From contig JAFUJB010000009.1 of assembly GCA_017473865.1 (NCBI GenBank), positions 1-64,000 of the forward strand: a stretch of 64,000 nucleotides of DNA. Direction: 5' to 3'. The first letter of the stretch is position 1; every line of letters begins with the position of its first letter. Both the position numbers and the translations under genes were made by a program. Positions 6,005-13,536 of the stretch are shown one piece after another. The notes below the pieces were generated by a model. That model was not told the DNA's origin, did not search any database, and saw only the letters and a list, made by a program, of their open reading frames with translations. The DNA comes from Clostridia bacterium. GTDB lineage: Bacteria; Bacillota; Clostridia; Oscillospirales; CAG-272.

Positions 6005-6725
6005 TAGCTGTTTGTTATTCGATGCAATCGGATATGTTGATGATATATATTTGAAAAAGTATTTTGAAATGGAACAAAACTTTTTTGAGAAGAAAAAACA
6101 TCGACAAAGAATAATGAGATTGGCAACAGCAGTAGCTTCTTTATCTATCGTTTTTGTTAGTGTAATGGTGATTTTTATTGGGTTATGGAGAGAATCAAAC
6201 ACTCCTGATGATATCTTGAACAATAAGAATGTATACTCTATCGGAGATATTTACTCTGGTGATAATAATGGAAATGATTGTATTATATCATTTGAAAAGA
6301 TTGTTTTGACTCGTAATGTCAATGGAAATAAAAAGTACGACGGTGGTTATTTGGTATTATATGGGCATATTGATACTGTCGCCTTTGCTTTCGACACCAA
6401 CGAAATTGATTTGGAACTTAATATGAAAAAAACTACAGATTTGTGGGAACAAAGGGTTATATTTGAAAAAGAACTCTCAAAGCAATTAAGTGATGTTGAT
6501 TTACTCTTTGATGAAGAACATGGAAATATGAACGGTAAGTTTTCTTTTGTATTTTCAATAGATGAAAACAATTACGACCTGATTGAGAGCAAAACAACAC
6601 AAACATCATTTGAAGACAACAAGGGGGCACAAATGATCTTTAAATCCAATGTGGATTGGGGGGGAGAGAAAGTATCATTTGTTTTCAAGACACTGGATGT
6701 TCAGCTTGCGGAAGAAGCGAATTAA
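5997..6725 (+). CDS. membrane-anchored protein, candidate anti-sigma factor
   Basis: Best start is ATG 5997, overlapping the sigma-factor stop by 8 nt, giving 242 aa. A longer in-frame ATG at 5979 has no better RBS. The cytoplasmic N-terminus of about 45 residues ends in a basic helix (FEKKKHRQRIMR). One transmembrane helix follows (about residues 44-66), then a large extracellular part of about 175 residues without known motifs. Cytoplasmic N-terminus, one helix and external domain is the usual shape of membrane anti-sigma factors and DUF4179-like partners of such sigma genes. No zinc-binding HxxxCxxC motif is present. Function inferred from context only. Confidence 0.72.
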   Translation: MSDSCLLFDAIGYVDDIYLKKYFEMEQNFFEKKKHRQRIMRLATAVASLSIVFVSVMVIFIGLWRESNTPDDILNNKNVYSIGDIYSGDNNGNDCIISFEKIVLTRNVNGNKKYDGGYLVLYGHIDTVAFAFDTNEIDLELNMKKTTDLWEQRVIFEKELSKQLSDVDLLFDEEHGNMNGKFSFVFSIDENNYDLIESKTTQTSFEDNKGAQMIFKSNVDWGGEKVSFVFKTLDVQLAEEAN

Positions 6726-6803
6726 TAAGGGGGATACAAAAGTAAATTATGTAGCATTTGTTTGTAAGAAAAAATAACACACTTGAGTTATGGAGGGGAA
6801 AAT

Positions 6804-7283
6804 ATGAAAAAAATAATTATTTGGTGTTTACTGTTGGCTATTGGACTGTTTTGCTTTACATCGTGTGGTGGTAGTTCTATGTTAGAGCCCGTTCCGTTTA
6901 ATTTAAAGCCTAGTAGTGAAGATTTCGATCCACCTAGACAGTCTTTTATCAGAAATTCCACAGAGTTTAATGAGTTCTTGTCAGATAGATCTGTTTTTAA
7001 TGAAAATTTTGAACAAGATTTTATATCAAAAAACAAAGAATTCGACGACGAATTCTTTGAAGATAACGATTTGATAGCGTTGATATTGCAAGCACCGACG
7101 CGTATGATAAAAGGGCATAAGTTAAATAGTCTGACCGCAAGTGATGGCTGTTGGGTTTTGAAGATGAGCAGCGTATCCGGTAAGTCTGAACGTCATGATG
7201 ATGTTTTAGGTCCCTATTTTTGCTATTATATTGCGGTTCAAAAAGATACTAGCATAAACGGTGTAAAGATCGAATTTTCATAA
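6804..7283 (+). CDS. putative lipoprotein, 159 aa
   Basis: ATG 6804 is placed 5 nt after GGAGGGG; an upstream TTG at 6783 is in frame but lies before the RBS. The signal peptide has a lipobox F-T-S-C with Cys21, so the mature protein should be lipid-anchored outside the membrane. The mature part contains STEFNEFL...EFDDEFFEDNDLIALIL, a pattern also present in the duplicated lipoproteins at 53005 and 55238 (STEELENFL...FFENNNLIVCI). It may thus share a domain with them. Substrate or partner unknown. It lies 78 nt after the candidate anti-sigma gene and could belong to the same operon. Confidence 0.8.
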   Translation: MKKIIIWCLLLAIGLFCFTSCGGSSMLEPVPFNLKPSSEDFDPPRQSFIRNSTEFNEFLSDRSVFNENFEQDFISKNKEFDDEFFEDNDLIALILQAPTRMIKGHKLNSLTASDGCWVLKMSSVSGKSERHDDVLGPYFCYYIAVQKDTSINGVKIEFS

Positions 7284-7389
7284 AAATAAGTTGCGTTGTA
7301 TATTATTTGTATCAATTGGCGGATATTATCTGAATTTTGAGATTAAATAATAATATTTTGTAGGCATTTTTTGTTAACTTGACTAAAAA

Positions 7390-7420
7390 CGAAGCACTCC
7401 AACAGGGGTGCTTTTTTGGT
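7390..7420 (+). terminator. terminator downstream of the lipoprotein gene
   Basis: AAGCACTCC-AACAG-GGGTGCTTTTTT: 6-7 bp stem with a T run. Confidence 0.75.
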
Positions 7421-7456
7421 TGGAGGCGCCCGGCGCGGTGAACGTTTACCAATATA

Positions 7457-7485
7457 TTGCAAACTATCCCAATATGTGCTATAAT
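7457..7485 (+). promoter_or_regulatory. promoter of the gene at 7509
   Basis: TTGCAA (7457-7462), 17-nt spacer containing ATATGTGC, TATAAT (7480-7485), RBS GGAAAGACGGTG. A diverged form of the cassette promoters. Confidence 0.75.
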
Positions 7486-7508
7486 ATATTCGGAAAGACG
7501 GTGAATAT

Positions 7509-8096
7509 ATGAAAAAAGAACAATTAAAGATTGAAAACATTAAGAGGGATCTGATTTCAAGAGCTTATTTTAAAAATTCAAATATTTCGGAATGGCGGTC
7601 GAGATTCTTTGTTCCCTTAATCGCTATAGTGGTGATAATATGCTTGTTTTTCGAGAAAAAATGGATTTGCATTCCCTTCCTCTTGCCTGCCGTATATCAT
7701 ATTGTAATTTATATTAGAGAGCATAAAGCGTATGCAGCCCAAAGAAGAGAGATTGCGGACGTAATCAATAGGGGAGATGTTTCCATAGCTCGCTACAAGC
7801 TGAGCCATATTGCAACAGAAACGATATATGAGCCTCATTCGACCGGTAGGAGAGTTAGTGCATATAAAGAGATAAAAATTTTCTATTTTACCGAAGGGGG
7901 AAGCTGGCGTCTTCCTAATTTCGCCAGGCATTACGGATGGAGCAAAGATTATTATATGAGCTCTGTAGGACTTGAAAATATATCGCTTCAAGGGGACGAG
8001 TTTTACTACGTTTCGTTTGCCGGCGATTACGATATAGCATACATATATCCGTGCAAATTTTTTGAGCTTGATGAAAGTTTGACACAAGAACTTTGA
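7509..8096 (+). CDS. hypothetical membrane protein, 195 aa
   Basis: Not recognised. RBS AAAGACGGTG, ATG 7509. The short N-terminal cytoplasmic part (about 34 residues) is followed by a helical hairpin (about residues 36-50 and 55-70), then a basic stretch and a C-terminal domain of about 120 residues. That domain contains TGRRVSAYKEIKIFYFTEGGSWRLP and an acidic end (FFELDESL). Layout is the same as in the proteins at 2326 and 4456: a double-helix anchor plus strand-rich soluble domain ending in a helix. This suggests a common fold class despite little sequence identity. Own promoter; terminator follows at 8135. Confidence 0.73.
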   Translation: MKKEQLKIENIKRDLISRAYFKNSNISEWRSRFFVPLIAIVVIICLFFEKKWICIPFLLPAVYHIVIYIREHKAYAAQRREIADVINRGDVSIARYKLSHIATETIYEPHSTGRRVSAYKEIKIFYFTEGGSWRLPNFARHYGWSKDYYMSSVGLENISLQGDEFYYVSFAGDYDIAYIYPCKFFELDESLTQEL

Positions 8097-8132
8097 TCTT
8101 GAAAAGTTTTTTGGGTCAAATCCAATGAATTA

Positions 8133-8166
8133 AAAATCCGTTCGCGCAGGTGGGCGGGTTTTATTG
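8133..8166 (+). terminator. cassette terminator after the gene at 7509
   Basis: AAAAATCCG / CGGGTTTTAT arms around TTCGCGCAGGTGGG, like the terminators at 2927 and 5031. Confidence 0.72.
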
Positions 8167-8172
8167 TTAATA

Positions 8173-8201
8173 TTGAAAATCACCCCTAAGCATGATATAA
8201 T
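8173..8201 (+). promoter_or_regulatory. type I cassette promoter (gene at 8227)
   Basis: TTGAAA (8173-8178), 17-nt spacer with CACCCCTAAGCATG, TATAAT (8196-8201), RBS GAAGGCGGTG. Confidence 0.76.
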
Positions 8202-8226
8202 GTATTTAGCGAAGGCGGTGGAGTGA

Positions 8227-8715
8227 ATGCTGTTCTATATAATCAATGTTTTTTACGCAATTTTAAGTCTTGGGATTTATATAGGATTCAGAATGAGCGT
8301 AAACAGTTATCTCAGACATAGAAAAAAGAGTAAAACCTTTATTAAAAAAAGCAAAAAGGGAATTGCAAATTATTGGTTGTATAAAAAACTGCACAATGAA
8401 ATAAATCTTGGTTATATATATTACTTTAACTTGCTTCTTCTCGTGATTACGCCATTATATTTTGTGATTGTTGTTTTCCTTGGATGGTTAGATGTAATGG
8501 CGCTTCCTATAGCAGTCTTAAATTTGCTTTTGTGCGGCATTCAGGTTCCGTCAACTGTTTTCTCGCATATATACGATAATTATGAAACGTATGGACAACC
8601 ATTTATTCTTTTGAGAAGGAGATATAATAATGGGTATGACAGTTCGTTTGTCATTTTTTGTTGTATAGTTATTATGGTTGTTTTTTCGATATATAACTTT
8701 ACTTTAGCATTATAA
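8227..8715 (+). CDS. hypothetical integral membrane protein, 162 aa
   Basis: Not recognised. RBS GCGAAGGCGGTGGAG precedes ATG 8227. Four hydrophobic segments (about residues 2-22, 64-84, 86-110 and 140-160) with a strongly basic first cytoplasmic loop (RHRKKSKTFIKKSKK) indicate an integral membrane protein with little outside the bilayer. No transporter or enzyme motif visible. Has its own promoter and is followed by a terminator at 8806, so a single-gene unit at the end of the cassette series. Confidence 0.74.
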   Translation: MLFYIINVFYAILSLGIYIGFRMSVNSYLRHRKKSKTFIKKSKKGIANYWLYKKLHNEINLGYIYYFNLLLLVITPLYFVIVVFLGWLDVMALPIAVLNLLLCGIQVPSTVFSHIYDNYETYGQPFILLRRRYNNGYDSSFVIFCCIVIMVVFSIYNFTLAL

Positions 8716-8805
8716 TAACATAATACCGAACGTAACGTATACTTTTTGCGAAAAAATACATTATATCACTTTGAACTGTCGTTGTGTGCCATACCGTACA
8801 AGAAT

Positions 8806-8836
8806 AAAACGCCGTGAATTTTACGGCGTTTTTTGT
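8806..8836 (+). terminator. terminator after the gene at 8227
   Basis: AAAACGCCGT-GAATTTT-ACGGCGTTTTTT; strong stem and T run. Nothing else is seen in 8,716-9,021 apart from AT-rich sequence. Confidence 0.88.
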
Positions 8837-9021
8837 GTTTTCTATATCCTGTAACGCTGCTTTTTATATTATTACCTGAAAAATCTTTAAGATAAAATGC
8901 TGAAAAATATTTAAAAGTAGTGCAAAGTAGTATAGAATATGATAGTGGATATTTGAAAATATTTTTATCATAATAAGCAAAAAATAGCTGATTAAAGGGC
9001 AAAAAGCAGGCGCGCAAGTGC

Positions 9022-9077
9022 TGCTTGACACAGTCAAGCATAAATTTCTTTACATTTTTCGTCACTTGTAATATAAT
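9022..9077 (+). promoter_or_regulatory. operator palindrome and promoter of the XRE regulator
   Basis: TTTACA (9049-9054), 17-nt spacer, TATAAT (9072-9077). Nine bases upstream of the -35 box is a perfect 8-bp inverted repeat TGCTTGAC-ACA-GTCAAGCA (9022-9040). A likely binding site for the regulator it precedes (autoregulation) or another factor. Confidence 0.7.
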
Positions 9078-9103
9078 TATGTTGCACAAGGAGGAGGGCT
9101 TTT

Positions 9104-9826
9104 ATGAGCGTTGGTGGAAAGATACAGTATTATAGAAAAAAGAGCGGGCTCTCCCAGGAGGAGCTGGGGCAGAAAATGCTTGTCAGCCGTCAGACTATCA
9201 GTCTTTGGGAGATGGATAGGACGATGCCGACCATTGATAATTTGATTCGGCTGAAGGAAGTGTTTCGTGTTTCCATAGATGATATTTTATGTGAATCTAA
9301 ACCGATATATGAAAGCGAAAACGAGCTCAAAGAGGCATACGTTTTTAATTATGAAAAAAAAGACTTGCAAGAGGTTTCCAAAAAGATGAGTTTTCCGCTT
9401 ATAAAAAACGCGGTTGTTTTTACTCTTGTCTGCATTGTTCTTTTTATCTTTTTTGCGGCGACAGATGCTCCCGATTTAATGTTAGGTTTTCTACTGGGTT
9501 ATTTCCTTATCGGTATGATTTCACATATCAAAGTCTATTTTGTTTATAGCAAAACATGGAAAAGTAGTGAAAGCAGAATTGTGCAAAGCACTTATTCATA
9601 TAAAATATTCGATGGATATTTTATATTGAACATTTCTCGAAACGAGGAAATTACCAGAACGCTGAAAGTAGATTTTAATGAGATAGAGAAAATTCAATCA
9701 TTTGGAAACTATCTGATTTTGCAGATCGTGGGACAGAACTATATTATAAGAAAGGATGCCTTGATTCCTGATTCGGCGTTCATTACATTTTGCAAGAAAG
9801 TGCCAACCAAGGTTGAAGTAAAATAA
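9104..9826 (+). CDS. XRE-family transcriptional regulator with two membrane helices
   Basis: 240 aa, excellent RBS AAGGAGGAGG. Residues 6-60 form a Cro/C1-type helix-turn-helix (IQYYRKKSGLSQEELGQKM, SRQTISLWE). A linker follows, then two hydrophobic helices (about residues 103-120 and 124-146). The C-terminal domain of about 90 residues is strand-rich with EITRTLKVDFNEIEKIQSFGNYLILQIVG, like the YcxB/PH-like domains in neighbouring small proteins. So the regulator looks like an HTH fused to the same kind of membrane-hairpin-plus-domain module. That points to a membrane-tethered DNA-binding sensor. Target genes are unknown; the palindrome at 9022-9040 is the nearest candidate site. Confidence 0.87.
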   Translation: MSVGGKIQYYRKKSGLSQEELGQKMLVSRQTISLWEMDRTMPTIDNLIRLKEVFRVSIDDILCESKPIYESENELKEAYVFNYEKKDLQEVSKKMSFPLIKNAVVFTLVCIVLFIFFAATDAPDLMLGFLLGYFLIGMISHIKVYFVYSKTWKSSESRIVQSTYSYKIFDGYFILNISRNEEITRTLKVDFNEIEKIQSFGNYLILQIVGQNYIIRKDALIPDSAFITFCKKVPTKVEVK

Positions 9827-9829
9827 TAA

Positions 9830-10033
9830 GGGAATTTTAAAAAACAATTTCCATCACAATATGATTTAAAAAATACCAACTCAACGGGACAAACGAGCGA
9901 TTTTTGGATATGGTATTTCTTGGGTTCTCTTATTTATATAGGACCGTTTATATATTTCCACAAGCTTTGTACAGCGATGAATCTTCTTTGCGAGGACTAC
10001 AATAATAATCCCACAATAGATAAAACACGCTAA
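9830..10033 (+). pseudogene. 3' remnant of a DUF4234-like membrane protein gene
   Basis: An open frame without a start codon runs from just after the XRE stop to TAA 10031-10033. Its translation contains SDFWIWYFLGSLIYIGPFIY followed by FHKLCTAMNLLCEDYN. This is the conserved C-terminal helix and tail of DUF4234-type small membrane proteins (FWLWYxLG...GPxIYxHKLxxAMNxLxxxYN). The N-terminal part, including the first helices, is missing. Probably a deletion brought the fragment next to the regulator gene. Not translated as far as can be seen. Confidence 0.6.
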
Positions 10034-10044
10034 AATAATGCGAT

Positions 10045-10072
10045 ACACGGGTTTCGCCCGTGTATACCCATA
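10045..10072 (+). terminator. hairpin ATACACGGG-TTTCG-CCCGTGTAT
   Basis: Stable 9-10 bp stem of the common xACACGGGxxxxCCCGTGTx type seen after other genes here (14936, 31876, 59758). T tract is short; probably the old terminator of the truncated gene. Confidence 0.6.
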
Positions 10073-10135
10073 TTGTAATTACCTCGTACTTATGTAACAG
10101 CAACGTCGGATAAATTGTGTATATAAACTCTGAAG

Positions 10136-10195
10136 CTAATATATTGCAAAAAAATTACTTTTTTTCTTGCAATATATTAGTTTTTTTGATATAAT
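10136..10195 (+). promoter_or_regulatory. palindromic operator overlapping the putP promoter
   Basis: Perfect 14-bp inverted repeat CTAATATATTGCAA (10136-10149) / TTGCAATATATTAG (10167-10180) around a T/A-rich 17-nt loop. The first six bases of the right arm are the -35 box TTGCAA (10167-10172); 17 nt later is TATAAT (10190-10195). A protein bound to this site would cover the promoter. The T7 run after the right arm also allows a terminator reading. Confidence 0.75.
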
Positions 10196-10248
10196 AGTAT
10201 AAATTTGTCTTAACAAGTATTCTATTTTAGATGAAGAGAGGTTTAATT

Positions 10249-11814
10249 ATGGATGGGAATACTATACAGATTCTGATTTCTATGGTCATATATATGGCTG
10301 TTGTTATTGGAATTGGTGTGCTTTATGCAAGACGTGCAAATAAGAATTCTGAGGAATATTTCCTTGGCGGACGTTCGCTTGGCCCTTGGGTTACGGCGAT
10401 GAGTGCCGAGGCTTCGGATATGAGTGGTTGGCTTTTGATGGGTCTGCCCGGTGTTGCTTATTGGTGTGGTTTGGCGGACGCTGCCTGGACTGCCATTGGG
10501 CTTGCTGTTGGTACATATATTAACTGGCTGGTCGTTTCCAGACGTCTGAGACGATACAGCGTAAGAGCGAACAACTCAATAACTTTGCCGGAATTTTTCT
10601 CTAACCGTTTCAGAGAAAAGAAGAAAACAATTATGCTTATTGCCGGTGCATTCATTTTAATTTTCTTTACCGTTTATGCGGCAAGCTGTTTTGTTACTTG
10701 CGGTAAGTTGTTTTCTACCCTTTTTGGAGTACCTTACAAGGCGATGATGATTGTAGGTGCAGTTTTCGTATTGCTCTATACGCTGTTAGGCGGATTTCTT
10801 GCCGAAAGTGTTTCTGATTTTATGCAGGCAATCGTAATGATTTTTGCCCTTACCGTAATAGTTATTATTGGAACTGTAAAGGCCGGCGGCATTGGTGCTG
10901 TTCTGAATAATGCAGGAGAAATCCCCGGATTTTTAGAGCTTTTTGGTTTGGCGACTCCGACATTGGATGCCAACGGTCAACAGCTGGTAGAAGCAGGTAA
11001 GCCTGTGTTTGGCAATGCTGCTGATTATGGCTTGTTGTCTGTTTTCTCTATGATGGCTTGGGGACTTGGTTACTTTGGTATGCCTCAGGTATTGCTTCGT
11101 TTTATGGCAATACGTAAGGAAGAAGAACTTAAGCGTTCCCGCCGTATTGCAACCGTATGGGTTGTTATATCTTTGACTGTAGCTGTATTCATCGGTATTG
11201 TAGGCCGTCAGCTCTTCCCGATTGCTCACCTGACCAAAGGTGCGGCTGAAAACATCTTTATTACTTTGTCGACCAGTTCTTTGCCCGGAATTTTGGCAGG
11301 ATTTGTTATGGCAGGTATTTTAGCGGCAACAATCAGTTCTTCCGACTCCTATTTGCTTATTGCAGCGTCGGCTTTTTCTAAAAACATTTTCCAGGGAATC
11401 TTTAAGAAAAACGCCAGCGATAAACAGGTTATGACAGTTTCCCGTATTACGCTTTTGGTGTTGACCTTGGTTGGTATTGTTATTGCTCTGGATGAAAAGA
11501 GCGTAATATTCCAAATCGTATCATTTGCATGGGCAGGCTTTGGTGCCACGTTCGGACCCCTTATGCTGTTCTCATTGTTCTGGAAACGTACCAATAAAGC
11601 CGGTGCGATTGCAGGTATGGTCAGCGGTGCCGGTATGGTTTTCCTGTGGAAGCTTGTTATCAGTAAGCTTGGCGGCGTTTTTGCCATCTATGAATTGTTA
11701 CCTGCTTTCATAGTTTCTTCACTTTGCATAGTTATAGTTTCCCTGCTTACAAAAGAACCCTCTGATGAAATAAAAGAAGATTTTGAGGCTGTTCGAAGCG
11801 GTAAATATGAGTAA
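10249..11814 (+). CDS. putP: sodium/solute symporter, PutP type (proline permease)
   Basis: 521 aa from ATG 10249, chosen because AGAGAGG lies 7 nt upstream; an in-frame ATG at 10231 lies before that RBS. Thirteen hydrophobic segments typical of the SSF family. PutP hallmarks are FLGGRSLGPWVTAMSAEASDMSGWLLMGLPG near the N-terminus, WxxIGLAVGTYINW, AGILAATISSSDSYLL (Na+ site helix 8 Ser/Thr) and the WAGFGATFGP segment. It imports L-proline with Na+ across the cytoplasmic membrane; other substrates are possible in Clostridia. Single gene between a palindromic promoter and a terminator at 11846. Confidence 0.93.
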   Translation: MDGNTIQILISMVIYMAVVIGIGVLYARRANKNSEEYFLGGRSLGPWVTAMSAEASDMSGWLLMGLPGVAYWCGLADAAWTAIGLAVGTYINWLVVSRRLRRYSVRANNSITLPEFFSNRFREKKKTIMLIAGAFILIFFTVYAASCFVTCGKLFSTLFGVPYKAMMIVGAVFVLLYTLLGGFLAESVSDFMQAIVMIFALTVIVIIGTVKAGGIGAVLNNAGEIPGFLELFGLATPTLDANGQQLVEAGKPVFGNAADYGLLSVFSMMAWGLGYFGMPQVLLRFMAIRKEEELKRSRRIATVWVVISLTVAVFIGIVGRQLFPIAHLTKGAAENIFITLSTSSLPGILAGFVMAGILAATISSSDSYLLIAASAFSKNIFQGIFKKNASDKQVMTVSRITLLVLTLVGIVIALDEKSVIFQIVSFAWAGFGATFGPLMLFSLFWKRTNKAGAIAGMVSGAGMVFLWKLVISKLGGVFAIYELLPAFIVSSLCIVIVSLLTKEPSDEIKEDFEAVRSGKYE

Positions 11815-11845
11815 TATTAAGTAACATAACCTTGTGGAATAATTC

Positions 11846-11880
11846 AAAAAACGTCGCAGAAATGCGGCGTTTTTTTTCTT
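11846..11880 (+). terminator. putP terminator
   Basis: AAAAAACGTCGC-AGAAAT-GCGGCGTTTTTTTT; strong. Confidence 0.9.
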
Positions 11881-11907
11881 GCATACTTGTCAATTATATG
11901 TTATAAT
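11879..11907 (+). promoter_or_regulatory. promoter of the gene at 11928
   Basis: TTGCAT (11879-11884), 17-nt spacer, TATAAT (11902-11907), RBS AAAGGCGGTG. Same RBS type as the cassette genes. Confidence 0.7.
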
Positions 11908-11927
11908 ATACCAAAGGCGGTGATAGT

Positions 11928-12398
11928 GTGAAATCAATAAAGAGAATTGCCATTATTTTTGCGATTATTATAATCGTCATTCCCATTCTTGCATATAGTG
12001 CTATTGTCGTTACGAATAATTATCTTGCTGACAGAATTGAGAAAAATCTGACAGAGCATCAGATGCCTTTGAATACAGAGTTAATTGATTCGTTTTCGCT
12101 GGCAGGCAAGATGACCGGTAACGGAAACGGTATGCAGTATATGGGTACTATACTTGTTAAGAGCGATTTAAGCGAACAAGAACTGAAAGAATACTATGAA
12201 AAAGATTTTGATTTTATTGAAGTCAGAAAACAAGAAACGGTGAATATTGATTTTATACATTTGCAAAAATGTACTTTCAACGCTGTAATGGAAGATGGAG
12301 AAACGTATTATTCCGTAACTTGTTGGGACTCGGATAGAAGGGATACTTTGGGTGATTTTGTTTCAGCTCTTCTTGATTTTGATATCAGAGGGCATTAA
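11928..12398 (+). CDS. hypothetical membrane-anchored protein, 156 aa
   Basis: Not recognised. GTG start 6 nt after AAAGGCGGTG. One N-terminal hydrophobic helix (residues 6-29) followed by a mature domain of about 125 residues outside the membrane. There is no lipobox, so it is a signal-anchor or secreted protein. The domain has one Met-rich turn (NGNGMQYMGTILVKS) and an LSEQELKEYYEKDFDFIEVRKQ helix, with a pair of Cys. It uses the same promoter/RBS style as the 1-8 kb cassette genes, so it may belong to that set though separated by putP. Confidence 0.75.
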   Translation: MKSIKRIAIIFAIIIIVIPILAYSAIVVTNNYLADRIEKNLTEHQMPLNTELIDSFSLAGKMTGNGNGMQYMGTILVKSDLSEQELKEYYEKDFDFIEVRKQETVNIDFIHLQKCTFNAVMEDGETYYSVTCWDSDRRDTLGDFVSALLDFDIRGH

Positions 12399-12454
12399 AC
12401 AGACCTCGGGCATATTACGTTGTTTTTAGTTTGACAAATGAATGGAGGTAACGG

Positions 12455-13504
12455 ATGGATATTATAACTTTTTGGAACCAAATGACCGCTAATCCGCTGT
12501 TGTTTATGGCAGTTGCGTTAACACTCGGCGTAATTTTGGTAAACGGGTGGACAGATGCTCCGAATGCAATAGCTACGTGCGTTGTTACAAGATGTATGCC
12601 GCCCAAAGCCGCCATATTGATGGCTGCCGTATTTAATTTTCTCGGCGTATTCGTAATGACAATGGTAAATGCGACCGTTGCGGAAACAATTACAAAAATG
12701 GTAGATTTCGGCAACGATCAGAATATGGCTATTATTGCATTAAGCGCGGCATTGTTTGCAATTGTTCTTTGGGCAACGCTGGCTTGGGTGTTTGGTATTC
12801 CCACAAGTGAAAGCCATGCTCTTATCGCCGGTCTTACAGGTAGTGCAATCGCTCTTCACAACAGCTTGGAAGGTGTAAATGGAGCTGAATGGATTAAGGT
12901 TGTTTACGGAATAGGTATTTCAGTAACGCTCGGATTTGGCTTAGGTTGGATCGTTTGTAAACTTGTTACCAAGCTGTTTCGCAAAGCTGACAGACCGAAA
13001 ACGGAACCTTTCTTCAGAGGCGCTCAAATATTGGGTGCGGCTTCAATGGCGTTTATGCACGGCGCTCAGGACGGTCAGAAGTTTATGGGAGTTATTCTGC
13101 TGTGCGTTTATATGTCTCACGGGCAGGCGTTACCCTCCGATATTAATATTCCTGTTTGGCTGATGATAGTTTGCTCGGTTGTTATGGCGGCGGGAACCGC
13201 GATGGGCGGAAAGAAAATTATAAAATCCGTCGGTATGGATATGGTTAAGCTTGAAAAATATCAAGGTTTTTCTGCCGATATTGCGGCTGCTATATCGCTT
13301 CTGTTCTGCTCGGTATTCAGTCTGCCGGTTTCTACAACTCACGCAAAAACAACCTCTATTATGGGTGTTGGTGCAGTAAAACGAGTTTCTGCCATTAATT
13401 TCGGTGTCGTGAAAGAAATGGTACTTACCTGGGTTCTTACTTTCCCCGGTTGCGGACTTGTCGGATACGTAATGACAAAACTGTTTATGTATTTATTTAC
13501 TTGA
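12455..13504 (+). CDS. pit: inorganic phosphate transporter, PiT family
   Basis: 349 aa, ATG 12455 after GGAGG. Both PiT signature repeats are visible. The N-terminal one is GWTDAPNAIATCVVTR (residues about 30-45) with GIPTSESHALIAGLTGSA following. The C-terminal one is AQDGQKFMGV, then LPVSTTHAKTTSIMGVG. About ten membrane helices. It carries phosphate in symport with a cation. The DUF47 gene starts 32 nt downstream, the usual partner arrangement, so they form an operon. Immediately after come glycerophosphodiesterase and glycerol-1-phosphate dehydrogenase, consistent with phosphate recovery from glycerophospholipids. Confidence 0.94.
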   Translation: MDIITFWNQMTANPLLFMAVALTLGVILVNGWTDAPNAIATCVVTRCMPPKAAILMAAVFNFLGVFVMTMVNATVAETITKMVDFGNDQNMAIIALSAALFAIVLWATLAWVFGIPTSESHALIAGLTGSAIALHNSLEGVNGAEWIKVVYGIGISVTLGFGLGWIVCKLVTKLFRKADRPKTEPFFRGAQILGAASMAFMHGAQDGQKFMGVILLCVYMSHGQALPSDINIPVWLMIVCSVVMAAGTAMGGKKIIKSVGMDMVKLEKYQGFSADIAAAISLLFCSVFSLPVSTTHAKTTSIMGVGAVKRVSAINFGVVKEMVLTWVLTFPGCGLVGYVMTKLFMYLFT

Positions 13505-13536
13505 TATATTTCAAACAACTGAAAGGATTGATTAAA

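Noticed and set aside
13450..13536. Longer start for the DUF47 gene
   Set aside because: It would overlap the end of the phosphate transporter gene and lacks an RBS; ATG 13537 has GAAAGG.
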